The position numbers and the translations under genes were made by a program. A stretch of DNA of 64,000 nt from Caulobacter sp. BK020 (lineage in GTDB: Bacteria > Pseudomonadota > Alphaproteobacteria > Caulobacterales > Caulobacteraceae): NCBI RefSeq assembly GCF_004342605.1, contig NZ_SLZL01000010.1:62001-126000 (forward strand), given 5' to 3'. Numbering within the stretch: position 1 is the first letter of the stretch; each line of letters begins with the position of its first letter. The notes beneath the pieces are model-generated. The model did not search any database, had not been told where the DNA came from, and saw only the letters and a list, made by a program, of their open reading frames with translations. Positions 31,997-38,864 of this stretch are shown here, one piece after another.

Positions 31997-32596
31997 ATGG
32001 CCGCCTCGTCGTCCCTCGCCGCCCCCGCGCCGCCCCATGCCCTGGGACGGTCGCTGCGAGTCTGGCGCGCGGCGCGGCGGGTCAAACAGGCCCACGCCGC
32101 CGAATTGCTGGGCGTCTCCCAGACCACGATCTCGCGCTGGGAGAGCGGCGCCCTGGAGCCCTCGCCGCGCGAAGCCGCCCGGTTGGCCGACCTTCTGGTC
32201 GCCCGGCCGGAGTCCGACGCCGACCGCGCCCTGCTCGACCTGGTGGAAAGCTCGACCCAGGCCGCTCATCTGGTCTGCGACCTCTCCCACCGCCTGCTGG
32301 CCGCCTCGTCGTCGCGAGCCGCCGAATGGGGCCTGCCGGCGCGGGAGCTTATCGACGTGTCGCTGTGGCGCTACGCCAGCCCGGCGATCCAGGCGGCCGA
32401 GGCCGGGCTGGAGGCGGCCGGCTGGTACGAACCCGTGGCCCCGAGCCTGACGGTCGAGACCGGCGCCAACGACTCCAATGAGGTGCCGATCCGCCCCGGC
32501 CGCATGAGCTGGACCCGCCTGCGCTTGGCCGACGGCCGTTTCGCGCGATTGGTGCGGGCTCAGGGCCTTTCCCCCTCCGGCCGAAACGGATTATGA
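31997..32596 (+). CDS. XRE-family helix-turn-helix protein with C-terminal domain, 199 aa
   Basis: A Cro/C1-type DNA-binding domain at residues 17-70 ([36 protein letters not shown]). The C-terminal 120 residues form an unnamed domain, perhaps PAS-like ([23 protein letters not shown] ... [20 protein letters not shown]). The stop overlaps the rnhB start by 4 nt (ATGA), so it is in an operon with RNase HII. Target unknown. Confidence 0.75.
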   Translation: MAASSSLAAPAPPHALGRSLRVWRAARRVKQAHAAELLGVSQTTISRWESGALEPSPREAARLADLLVARPESDADRALLDLVESSTQAAHLVCDLSHRLLAASSSRAAEWGLPARELIDVSLWRYASPAIQAAEAGLEAAGWYEPVAPSLTVETGANDSNEVPIRPGRMSWTRLRLADGRFARLVRAQGLSPSGRNGL

Positions 32597-33306
32597 GCGG
32601 GGTCGTGACCAAGTCCTCCGCCAAGCCCCCGACCAAGTCCCCCACGGGCCCCGACATGATGCTGGAAGCCGCCTGCGGTCCCGGCCACGTCTGCGGCGTG
32701 GACGAGGCCGGGCGCGGGCCGTGGGCCGGACCGGTCAGCGCCGCGGCGGTGATCCTGGACCCGACCCGCATCCCCCGGGGCCTCGACGACTCCAAGAAGC
32801 TGACCGCCAAGGCGCGCGCCGCCCTGGAGACCGAGATCAAGTCGGTGGCGGTGGCCTGGTGCGTAGGCCTGGCCAGCGTCGAGGAGATCGAGCAGCTCAA
32901 CATCCTGCACGCCGCCGGCCTGGCGATGCGCCGGGCGATCGAGGGCCTCTCCGTCCAGCCGGCCATGGCCCTGGTCGACGGCAACTACGCGTTCAAGCTG
33001 CCCTGCCCGATCAAGACGGTGGTCAAGGGCGACAGCCTGTCCTGCTCGATCGCCGCCGCCTCGATTCTGGCCAAGGAGGCCCGCGACCGGATCATGGTCG
33101 AGATGGACGCGGTCTATCCGGGCTACGGCTTCGCCGGCCACAAGGGCTATCACGCCGCCGTCCATGTCGAGGGCCTGCGCAGGCTGGGCCCGTCGCCGAT
33201 CCATCGGATGGGCTGGACGCCGGTCAAGCTGGCGCTTTCCGGTGAGTTGGGCGCGAGCGAGCTGGCCCTGGACGAGGCGGCGTTCGACGACGAGCTGCCC
33301 GCTTAA
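32593..33306 (+). CDS. rnhB: Ribonuclease HII
   Basis: Degrades RNA in RNA-DNA hybrids and removes misincorporated ribonucleotides. 237 aa with catalytic '[22 protein letters not shown]' (first Asp-Glu pair, near residue 35), 'LDDSKKLT', 'ALVDGNYAF' with the third acidic residue, and '[17 protein letters not shown]' and '[17 protein letters not shown]'. The N-terminal 30 residues are Lys/Pro rich and may be longer than needed. Coupled to the XRE gene by ATGA. Confidence 0.95.
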   Translation: MSGVVTKSSAKPPTKSPTGPDMMLEAACGPGHVCGVDEAGRGPWAGPVSAAAVILDPTRIPRGLDDSKKLTAKARAALETEIKSVAVAWCVGLASVEEIEQLNILHAAGLAMRRAIEGLSVQPAMALVDGNYAFKLPCPIKTVVKGDSLSCSIAAASILAKEARDRIMVEMDAVYPGYGFAGHKGYHAAVHVEGLRRLGPSPIHRMGWTPVKLALSGELGASELALDEAAFDDELPA

Positions 33307-33313
33307 GGGTCCG

Positions 33314-33838
33314 TCACGCGTCGCTTAGCACCATGGCGAACGGGATCTTGCCGCCGTCCTTGTCGACATAGCCGCTGACCAGCTTGTGGTCGGGGTTCAG
33401 CACGCCCAGGTCGACGTCCTCGGTCGGGAACATCACCACCCGCCGGTCGCCGATGCAGATCAGCAGTTCGTAGCCGTCATGGGCCCGCTGCGACATGGCC
33501 TTCAGCCGCGAATAGTAGGGCTCGCGTCGCCAGGCGGCCGGCTTGCCGGGATCGACGACCACGTTCAGCCGCTTGCCGTCGCGGTCGGGGTACATCAGGA
33601 AGCCGGCCTTGTCGGGCCGCCAGGCGGCGTCCAGCTTCTCGGAGGTCAGCCACAGGCAGTGAAAGCCCCGGCAGGCCTGGGGCCGGCCCTCGTAGTCGCC
33701 GCAGCCCGAGCCCTTGCGGAACACCCCGCACCACTGGCCGGCCGGCTTGGCCAGCTCTCCGATGTGCAGGACCTTGCAACACATGCCGCAGTCGCCGCAC
33801 GACTTGGAAACGGTGGGGGAATTGGCTGCTTCGCTCAT
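33314..33838 (-). CDS. YkgJ-type Cys-cluster protein (distal copy), 174 aa
   Basis: Contains the 'SCGDCGMCCKVLHI' cluster near residues 13-26 and further conserved Cys/His (GQWCGVF, GSGCGDYEGRPQACRGFHCLW), characteristic of the zinc/iron-chelating YkgJ (UPF0153) family, which likely binds a metal or Fe-S cluster. It starts at ATG 33838, overlapping the end of the preceding paralogue by 4 nt, so the pair is translated as a unit. Convergent with rnhB with a 7-nt gap. Biochemical role unknown. Confidence 0.8.
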   Translation of the reverse strand: MSEAANSPTVSKSCGDCGMCCKVLHIGELAKPAGQWCGVFRKGSGCGDYEGRPQACRGFHCLWLTSEKLDAAWRPDKAGFLMYPDRDGKRLNVVVDPGKPAAWRREPYYSRLKAMSQRAHDGYELLICIGDRRVVMFPTEDVDLGVLNPDHKLVSGYVDKDGGKIPFAMVLSDA

Positions 33839-34275
33839 GCTGGGATCTCGCGCACCAGCCCCTGGTCGATGTCGCGGTCGGGCAGGATCGTGTAGCCGCG
33901 CCGTCCGACCAGGGCGTTGAGGGTCAGGCCCTGGCCTGCGCCGCGCGCCGCCCAGGCCTTGAAGGTTTCGTGGAACGGGGCTTTGCGCCAGGCGTCGGGC
34001 GCGGCCGGGTCGACCTCGACGACCAAGGTGCGGCCCTCGTGCTCGCGATGCAGGACGAAGCGCGCCCGGTCCGGCCGCCAGCGGTCGTCCAGATTGGGCG
34101 CGTTCAGCCAGCAGCAGGCATAGTCGGCGCAGGCTGCCGGCCGGTCGGCATAGATCCCGCAGCCGGCGCCCTTGCGATAGTGGCCGCACCAGGCGTGGGC
34201 CGGCTTGTCGAGGACGGCCACGCCCATCAGCTTGCAGCACATCCCGCAGTCGCCGCAGATTCTGGCCTGGTCCAC
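33835..34275 (-). CDS. YkgJ-type Cys-cluster protein (proximal copy), 146 aa
   Basis: Paralogue of the following gene: 'ICGDCGMCCKLMGV', 'AWCGHYRKGAGCGIYADRPAACADYACCWL'. The start is uncertain: I give GTG 34275, just upstream of the cluster, because the longer frame (from 34410) begins in a palindromic repeat. There is no strong ribosome binding site at either. Two Cys-cluster proteins in tandem with a 4-nt overlap suggests a heterodimer. Confidence 0.7.
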   Translation of the reverse strand: MDQARICGDCGMCCKLMGVAVLDKPAHAWCGHYRKGAGCGIYADRPAACADYACCWLNAPNLDDRWRPDRARFVLHREHEGRTLVVEVDPAAPDAWRKAPFHETFKAWAARGAGQGLTLNALVGRRGYTILPDRDIDQGLVREIPA

Positions 34276-34350
34276 CGTCGCTCGTCCCGTAGATCGTCCG
34301 GTGACGGATCTATCGCGGTTTCGTGACGGTTTTTTGAGGAACCACGCCCG

Positions 34351-34429
34351 GGGGACAGGCCCTTGCGGCGTGTTCTCATCGGCGGGCTCGGCGCTTGAGC
34401 CTTGGGACACGCCGCAGGGGCGTGTCCCC
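34351..34429. repeat. Pair of GGGGACA-type REP elements (degenerate)
   Basis: First unit 34351-34377 starts GGGGACAGGC and ends GCGTGTTCTC; second unit 34403-34429 runs TGGGACACGCCGC...GGGGCGTGTCCCC. The two are 25 nt apart, as in the pairs at 7543 and 40659. Located between the VOC gene stop and the Cys-cluster gene start. Confidence 0.7.
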
Positions 34430-34437
34430 GGCTGCGT

Positions 34438-34782
34438 CTAGCCCTCGCTCCACACCGCCAGCTCGTTGCCGGACGGGTCGGTGAAATGGAACCTGCGCCC
34501 GCCGGGGAAGCTGAAGATCGGCTTGGCGACCACGCCGCCGGCCGTCGTCACCCTGGCCAGCATGGCCTCGATGTCGTGGGCGTACAGCACCACCAGCGGC
34601 CGGTCAGTCGAGCCTTCCTGCGGCGTGCAGAACCCGCCGTCCGCGCCCTGGCCTTCGAAGGCCGCATAGTCGGGACCGTAGTCGGTGAAGGCCCAGCCGA
34701 AGGCGGCGGCGTAGAAGGCCTTGGTGGCCGGCAGGTCGCCGGCGGGCCATTCGATATAGTCGATCTTGCCGTCTTCGCGCAT
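34438..34782 (-). CDS. VOC-family (glyoxalase/dioxygenase fold) protein, 114 aa
   Basis: A vicinal-oxygen-chelate domain protein: 'KIDYIEWPAGDLPATKAFYAAAFGWAFTDYGPDYAAF' then 'VLYAHDIEAMLARVTTAGGVVAKPIFSFPGGRRFHFTDPSGNELAVWSEG' gives the paired beta-alpha-beta-beta-beta units. Such proteins may be glyoxalases, antibiotic-binding proteins or lyases; the metal ligands are not clearly assignable. GGAAGGG lies upstream of the ATG at 34782. Confidence 0.8.
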   Translation of the reverse strand: MREDGKIDYIEWPAGDLPATKAFYAAAFGWAFTDYGPDYAAFEGQGADGGFCTPQEGSTDRPLVVLYAHDIEAMLARVTTAGGVVAKPIFSFPGGRRFHFTDPSGNELAVWSEG

Positions 34783-34825
34783 GGTCCCTTCCCTCCAATT
34801 GTTCTCATTATGTTCTAGAGCGACG

Positions 34826-35488
34826 TCACGGCAGAGTCCAGACGCTGGTGCGCTTGACCGCCATGTCCTCGAGCTCGCGGGTGGTCGGCACCTGGTATTC
34901 TGCCAGCTTCACCAGGCCGTCCTTGGGGAAGTAGGTGCGGCCGGGATCGCCGATCAGCACATTGGCTCCCGCAGCCCGTCCCTGGACCAGCCAAGCCATG
35001 ACCGCCTCGGCCATCGGCCGCTCGTAGCAGATGTCGCCAGCCAGCAGCACTTCGGCGCTGGAAGGGGGAGCGGCGTCCAGCAGGTTGGCCTCGGTGAAGG
35101 CGACCTCCACCCCGTTGGCCTCGGCGTTCAGGCCGATCGCCGCCTCGCAAAACACGTCGATGTCGGCCGCCAGCACGCTGGCCGCGCCGGCCTTCATCGC
35201 CGCGATCGCCACCAGGCCCGAGCCGGACGCGAAGTCGATGACCCGCTTGCCGGCCACCACCTCGGGATGATCCAGCACGTAGCGGGCCAGCGCCTGGCCG
35301 CCAGCCCAGGCGAAGGCCCAGAACGGCGGCGGCAGGCCGATCTCGGCCAGGGCCTCTTCGGTCAGCTTCCAGATCGGGGTGATCTCGTCGGCCAGGCGCA
35401 GCCGCAGCTCCGGCGTGTGCGGCGGGGCCTGGAGCCGCGTGTTCTCCAGGATGAAGGCGCGACGGCCGGCGAGGGAGGCTTCGATCAT
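34826..35488 (-). CDS. SAM-dependent protein methyltransferase, ETF-beta lysine methyltransferase-like, 220 aa
   Basis: Class I methyltransferase with 'PFWAFAWAGGQALARYVLDHPEVVAGKRVIDFASGSGLVAIAAMKAGA' at about residues 52-105 and 'VLLAGDICYERPMAEAVMAWL' near 145. The 'PFWAFAWAGGQALARY' segment is the hallmark of the METTL20/PrmA-like group that methylates electron transfer flavoprotein beta, found in alphaproteobacteria. The acceptor is inferred from family only. Confidence 0.8.
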   Translation of the reverse strand: MIEASLAGRRAFILENTRLQAPPHTPELRLRLADEITPIWKLTEEALAEIGLPPPFWAFAWAGGQALARYVLDHPEVVAGKRVIDFASGSGLVAIAAMKAGAASVLAADIDVFCEAAIGLNAEANGVEVAFTEANLLDAAPPSSAEVLLAGDICYERPMAEAVMAWLVQGRAAGANVLIGDPGRTYFPKDGLVKLAEYQVPTTRELEDMAVKRTSVWTLP

Positions 35489-35526
35489 GCGGCCTTAGAG
35501 CATCCGCCGGCCCCGGACGCGAGGCC

Positions 35527-36480
35527 CTAGGCCGGCGCCCGGCTGGACGCCGCCTTCAGCACCGACAGGTAGCCCGGCGCGGTCAGCATGCCCGCCGTCC
35601 GTCCCTTGGCCGCCAGCAGCCGGTGGGCCTTGGGCAGGTTCCAGCACGGCATGTGCATGAACAGGTGATGCTCGGCGTGGAAGTTGACGTGGTAGGGCGC
35701 GATCAGCGCGCGCTCGATCCAGTTGGCCTGGGTGGTGCGGGCGTGGCGGAACGGGTCGGGCTCGTCCTTGGCCACCAGGGCGTGCTCGGCGATGTTGCGC
35801 AGGCGGGTGACCAGCGGGAACCAGGTGGCCATGGGCACGATCCACAGCGCCAGCCAGGCCCACCACAGGCCGATCGCCGAGAGGGCCAGCAGGACGCCCA
35901 GGTTCCACAGCAGGAACGGCCGCTGCCGGGCGACCTCGCCGCTGAAGATCGCGCCCTTCGGCTGCCCCTGGTCCTTCGCCCCCTTCAGCTGGCCCAGCAG
36001 CGGGCCGAGCCGCTGCTTGACGAACGTCTGGCCGGTCAGGTCGCGGACGATCTTGCGGCGCAGCGAGGCGCGGGTGGTCGGGAACGGCGCCGACAGCACC
36101 AGATCCGGATCCTCGGCCTGCTGGGCGTACTTGTGGTGGGTCAGGTGGTAGGGCCGGTACCGGGCCAGGGACGCGCCGACCGGCGCGGCGCACAGCCATT
36201 CGCCGACCCCGTCGTTGACCTTCAGGTTGGGGTGCAGCCCGCCGTGCGCGGCCTCGTGCATCAGGATGGCCAGGCCCAGCTGGCGGGCCCCGATCAGCAT
36301 CACCGCCATGAGGTAGGTCAGCGGATTGGGCCAGAGCACGAAAACCGCCCCGGCCGCGACGATCACCGCCCAGGCGTGGGCGACCATCAGCAGGCCCCGC
36401 CACGACGAGCGCGCCGACAGCGGCGCCCATTCCTGCGGCGTGAACAGCTCCTGCGGCTTGATGCGGGACGCGACGGCCAT
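35527..36480 (-). CDS. Membrane fatty acid desaturase, 317 aa
   Basis: Di-iron integral membrane desaturase or hydroxylase. Three histidine boxes: HEAAHG (near residue 73), HLTHHK (near 114) and HAEHHLFMH (near 265), plus several TM helices, e.g. 'WRGLLMVAHAWAVIVAAGAVFVLW' and 'LWIVPMATWFPLV'. The enzyme would desaturate a membrane lipid acyl chain or modify a carotenoid; position and substrate are unknown. It is divergent from the LprI-like gene. Confidence 0.87.
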   Translation of the reverse strand: MAVASRIKPQELFTPQEWAPLSARSSWRGLLMVAHAWAVIVAAGAVFVLWPNPLTYLMAVMLIGARQLGLAILMHEAAHGGLHPNLKVNDGVGEWLCAAPVGASLARYRPYHLTHHKYAQQAEDPDLVLSAPFPTTRASLRRKIVRDLTGQTFVKQRLGPLLGQLKGAKDQGQPKGAIFSGEVARQRPFLLWNLGVLLALSAIGLWWAWLALWIVPMATWFPLVTRLRNIAEHALVAKDEPDPFRHARTTQANWIERALIAPYHVNFHAEHHLFMHMPCWNLPKAHRLLAAKGRTAGMLTAPGYLSVLKAASSRAPA

Positions 36481-36553
36481 GGAACGATCATGCCACGTTC
36501 AGCGTCCGGCTTACAGGATGACCCGACGTCACGCGGCTTCGAAGGACCCCTCC

Positions 36554-36894
36554 ATGCGCCTGTTTCCCATCGGCCTCGCCCTGGCCCTCGTCGTCCCGGC
36601 CGCCGGCCACGCGGCCAGCTTCGACTGCGGCCGGGCCCGGACTCCGGACGAGAAGGCCATCTGCGCCTTCCGGCCGCTGAACGACAAGGACGTGCGGATG
36701 TCGGTGCTCTACGAGGTCAACAAGCGCACCCTGGCATGGGCGGCCGGGGCGCGCTGATGGACGCCCAGCAGCAGTGGCTGCGCGGCCGCCGAAGCTGCGG
36801 GGCCGACCGGGCCTGCCTGACCCGCCTCTACGACCGGCGGCTGGACGAACTGGAGCGCGGCCTGGAGCGGATCTATCGCAACGGGCCGTTCTGA
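36554..36894 (+). pseudogene. LprI/DUF1311-like exported protein, split by an apparent frameshift
   Basis: The first part encodes a signal peptide MRLFPIGLALALVVPAAGHA and 'SFDCGRARTPDEKAICAFRPLNDKDVRMSVLYE', the N-terminal half of a LprI/DUF1311 domain (lysozyme-inhibitor-like family), stopping at 36757. The remainder continues in another frame from the ATG at 36757: 'MDAQQQWLRGRRSCGADRACLTRLYDRRLDELERG', the C-terminal half with its Cys pair. In an intact gene these are contiguous, so one base has been lost or gained, probably near the GGGG run at 36744. Alternatives are a sequencing error or translational coupling through the TGATG overlap. Confidence 0.7.
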
Positions 36895-36906
36895 GGCCCG
36901 GAACCC

Positions 36907-37845
36907 TCAGAGCCCCGGCGGCTTCCACATCCCGGCCGCCAGGGCCAGGAACAGCACGAAGCCGACCTGGGCGTTGGACTTGAACAGGGCCAGGGCTCCG
37001 GCCGGATCGTCGAGCCGCACCCGGGCCGCCTGGCGCGACAGGTGGACGGCGACCAGGGCCGCCGGGGGCAGGAACAGCGGTCCCAGGCCGCCGACCCAGG
37101 CGGCGGCGATCACCAGCACGAAACAGACGACGTAAAAGGCCAGAACCCCCTTCTGCACCTGCCGGCCCAGCCGGCGGGTCGAGGACTTCACCCCGGCCAG
37201 CGCGTCGTCCTCGATGTCCTGGATGGCGTAGATTGTGTCGTAGCCCAGGGTCCAGAACAGGCCCGAGGCGTAGAGCAGCACCGCCGCCCAGTCCAGCCGG
37301 TGGGTGGCCGCCGCATAGCCCAGCAGCGCGCCCCAGTTGAAGGTCAGGCCCAGCCAGGCCTGGGGCCACCAGGTGATGCGCTTCATGAACGGATAGGCCG
37401 CGACCAGGCCCAGCGACGCGACACCCAGGCCGATGGCCAGCCAGCCCAGGCAGACCAGGATGCCGAAGCTGACCAGGCAGCAGCCGACCAGGAAGGCCCA
37501 GGCCTGCCTGACGCTGATCAGGCCGGCCGGGATCGGGCGCAGGGCCGTGCGGCTGACCTGGGCGTCGAAGTCGCGGTCGACGATGTCGTTGAAGGCGCAG
37601 CCCGCCGCCCGCATCAGGGCCGCCCCAACGAAGAAGGCGACCAGGAGCCACGGATTGGGCCAGCGTCCCTGGCTGGCCGCGGCCAGGGCGACGCCTTGCC
37701 AGCCGGGCAGCATCAGCAGCCAGATCCCCGCCGGCCGGTCGAACCGGCCCAGCTTCAGCCACGGCCGCAGGGCCGGCGGCGCATGGCGGTCGACCCAGTT
37801 GCCGGCGGCGGCGTCGGGCAGGATGGCGGTGTCGGGCGAACTCAT
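36907..37845 (-). CDS. ubiA: 4-hydroxybenzoate octaprenyltransferase
   Basis: Membrane prenyltransferase of ubiquinone synthesis, 312 aa. It shows the first Asp-rich motif 'GCAFNDIVDRDFDAQVSRTALRPIPAG' (NDxxDxxxD), the second 'GYDTIYAIQDIEDDALAGVKSSTRRLG' (DxxxD), and about 8-9 TM helices. The start could be ATG 37845 or TTG 37851; the GGGAGGG upstream is better spaced for the TTG. It acts with UbiD, encoded 5 kb away on the other strand. Confidence 0.92.
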   Translation of the reverse strand: MSSPDTAILPDAAAGNWVDRHAPPALRPWLKLGRFDRPAGIWLLMLPGWQGVALAAASQGRWPNPWLLVAFFVGAALMRAAGCAFNDIVDRDFDAQVSRTALRPIPAGLISVRQAWAFLVGCCLVSFGILVCLGWLAIGLGVASLGLVAAYPFMKRITWWPQAWLGLTFNWGALLGYAAATHRLDWAAVLLYASGLFWTLGYDTIYAIQDIEDDALAGVKSSTRRLGRQVQKGVLAFYVVCFVLVIAAAWVGGLGPLFLPPAALVAVHLSRQAARVRLDDPAGALALFKSNAQVGFVLFLALAAGMWKPPGL

Positions 37846-37929
37846 GGCCAAGGCTTAGCCCTCCCCCGCCGCGTCGCGCAACCGCGCCGAACGGACGAGC
37901 ATAGAGCTTTCCGATCTCGCCGCGAAAAA

Positions 37930-37948
37930 CGATCAATTGGATTGATCG
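37930..37948. promoter_or_regulatory. Possible operator: CGATCAAT-TGG-ATTGATCG
   Basis: A perfect 8-bp inverted repeat with a 3-nt centre in the 225-nt gap between divergent ubiA and the 82-aa gene, 29 nt upstream of the EcfG-like promoter. Such a symmetric AT-rich site in GC-rich DNA is typical of a dimeric regulator binding site. Confidence 0.4.
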
Positions 37949-37976
37949 GTCGCCAACCGGCAAAGGTGGGGTCGGC

Positions 37977-38001
37977 GGAACGGCGTCCCCTGCAGCCGGT
38001 T
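37977..38001 (+). promoter_or_regulatory. EcfG/SigT-like general stress promoter
   Basis: GGAAC, 17-nt spacer, GTT. The alphaproteobacterial general stress sigma factor (EcfG, SigT in Caulobacter) recognises GGAAC-N16/17-(C)GTT. It is oriented toward the 82-aa gene whose start is at 38077, leaving a 5' UTR of about 70 nt that begins with a strong hairpin. Confidence 0.5.
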
Positions 38002-38010
38002 CGCAGCCCG

Positions 38011-38051
38011 AGGAGGGCCGCCGTCTTTTCCCCCGGGGCGGCGGCCCTCCT
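38011..38051 (+). promoter_or_regulatory. 13-bp leader hairpin upstream of the 82-aa gene
   Basis: AGGAGGGCCGCCG and CGGCGGCCCTCCT are perfect 13-bp inverted arms around TCTTTTCCCCCGGGG. If transcription starts at the EcfG-like promoter, the hairpin is at the very 5' end of the mRNA. It could stabilise the message or regulate it; no U-tract follows, so it is not an obvious terminator. Confidence 0.5.
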
Positions 38052-38076
38052 CCCTCCGCTTCGAAAGGTTTCCGCC

Positions 38077-38325
38077 ATGACCCGTCCGCCCGTCGCCCTG
38101 CTGATCGATCGCCTGGAAGCCTGGACCCTGCTGGCCCTGGGCCTGGCCGCCGGCGTCGTGGCGCCGCATCCTGTGACCACCGCCCTGTGGACCGCCGCGG
38201 CCCGGGCCTTCGCGCGGGCGGGCGACGCCCCGATGGCGGCCCGCCTGACCTTGAGCGCCAAGTTCGGCGCCCGCATCCGCGCCCGCTTGCGCGGCGACAC
38301 CCTGAGCCACCTGCGGTTCGCCTAG
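38077..38325 (+). CDS. Small hypothetical protein, possibly stress-induced, 82 aa
   Basis: No named family recognised. It has a possible hydrophobic segment near residues 15-33 (AWTLLALGLAAGVVAPHPV), an Ala-rich helix, and a very basic C-terminus (FGARIRARLRGDTLSHLRFA). The start ATG at 38077 is the only one before the domain. The upstream EcfG-like promoter and strong hairpin suggest regulated expression under stress. It might be a small membrane or nucleic-acid-binding protein. Confidence 0.65.
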   Translation: MTRPPVALLIDRLEAWTLLALGLAAGVVAPHPVTTALWTAAARAFARAGDAPMAARLTLSAKFGARIRARLRGDTLSHLRFA

Positions 38326-38350
38326 GGACGAAGCTACGGCGTCAACCACA

Positions 38351-38456
38351 CTTGCCCCCTACGGATCGCTTCGCGATCGTCTTCCCCCAGGAGGGAGAAG
38401 AGCGCTCCGCCCCCTCTGGGGGCGGACAGACCGCGAAGCGGTCAGGTGGGGGCAAG
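38351..38456. repeat. CTTGCCCCC...GGGGGCAAG multi-hairpin element, copy 2
   Basis: A 106-bp copy of the element at 22079-22194, with the same internal hairpin order (GATCGCTTCGCGATC, CTTCCCCC..., CCGCCCCC...GGGGGCGG, GACCGCGAAGCGGTC) and the same ends. It lies between the 82-aa gene and the YbaN gene. Confidence 0.85.
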
Positions 38457-38527
38457 TCCGCTCGTCTGGCGAGACAGCGCCTTTGACGGCTTTTCGTTTC
38501 ACGCGCCATCCCCCACAGTCCGCCCGC

Positions 38528-38818
38528 ATGACCAACGCCCCTCGCCCGCCGCGCAAGCGCCTGTCCCGTCCGGTCCACTGGGCGTTGGACGGGCTGGGCG
38601 CCGCCCTGGTGGCGATCGGGGCGGTCGGCATCGTCACCCCCGGCCTGCCGACCACGGTGTTCTGGATCGGGGCGGTGATGTGCTTCCTCAAGACCCGGCC
38701 CCACGCCGTGCGGCCGCTGCTGCGCACCCCGGTCGTCGGACCGGCCATCCGCTGGTACCTGCGCTGGCGGCCGTTCGGCGGCGCGCGGCGCCGAAGCAAC
38801 ACTTCTCGACAGGCTTGA
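38528..38818 (+). CDS. YbaN/DUF454-type inner membrane protein, 96 aa
   Basis: A small membrane protein with 'WALDGLGAALVAIGAVGIVTPGLPTTVFWIGAVMCFLKT' (residues 17-56), the DUF454 core of two helices with PGLPTT between. Member of the YbaN family, of unknown function. The basic N- and C-termini are in the cytoplasm. ATG 38528 gives a normal family length; the frame extends slightly upstream but not with a good start. Confidence 0.75.
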   Translation: MTNAPRPPRKRLSRPVHWALDGLGAALVAIGAVGIVTPGLPTTVFWIGAVMCFLKTRPHAVRPLLRTPVVGPAIRWYLRWRPFGGARRRSNTSRQA

Positions 38819-38864
38819 ACCGCCGCTCGCGCCGGGCGTGTGGAGCGCCTATCTGTCCCGCATC

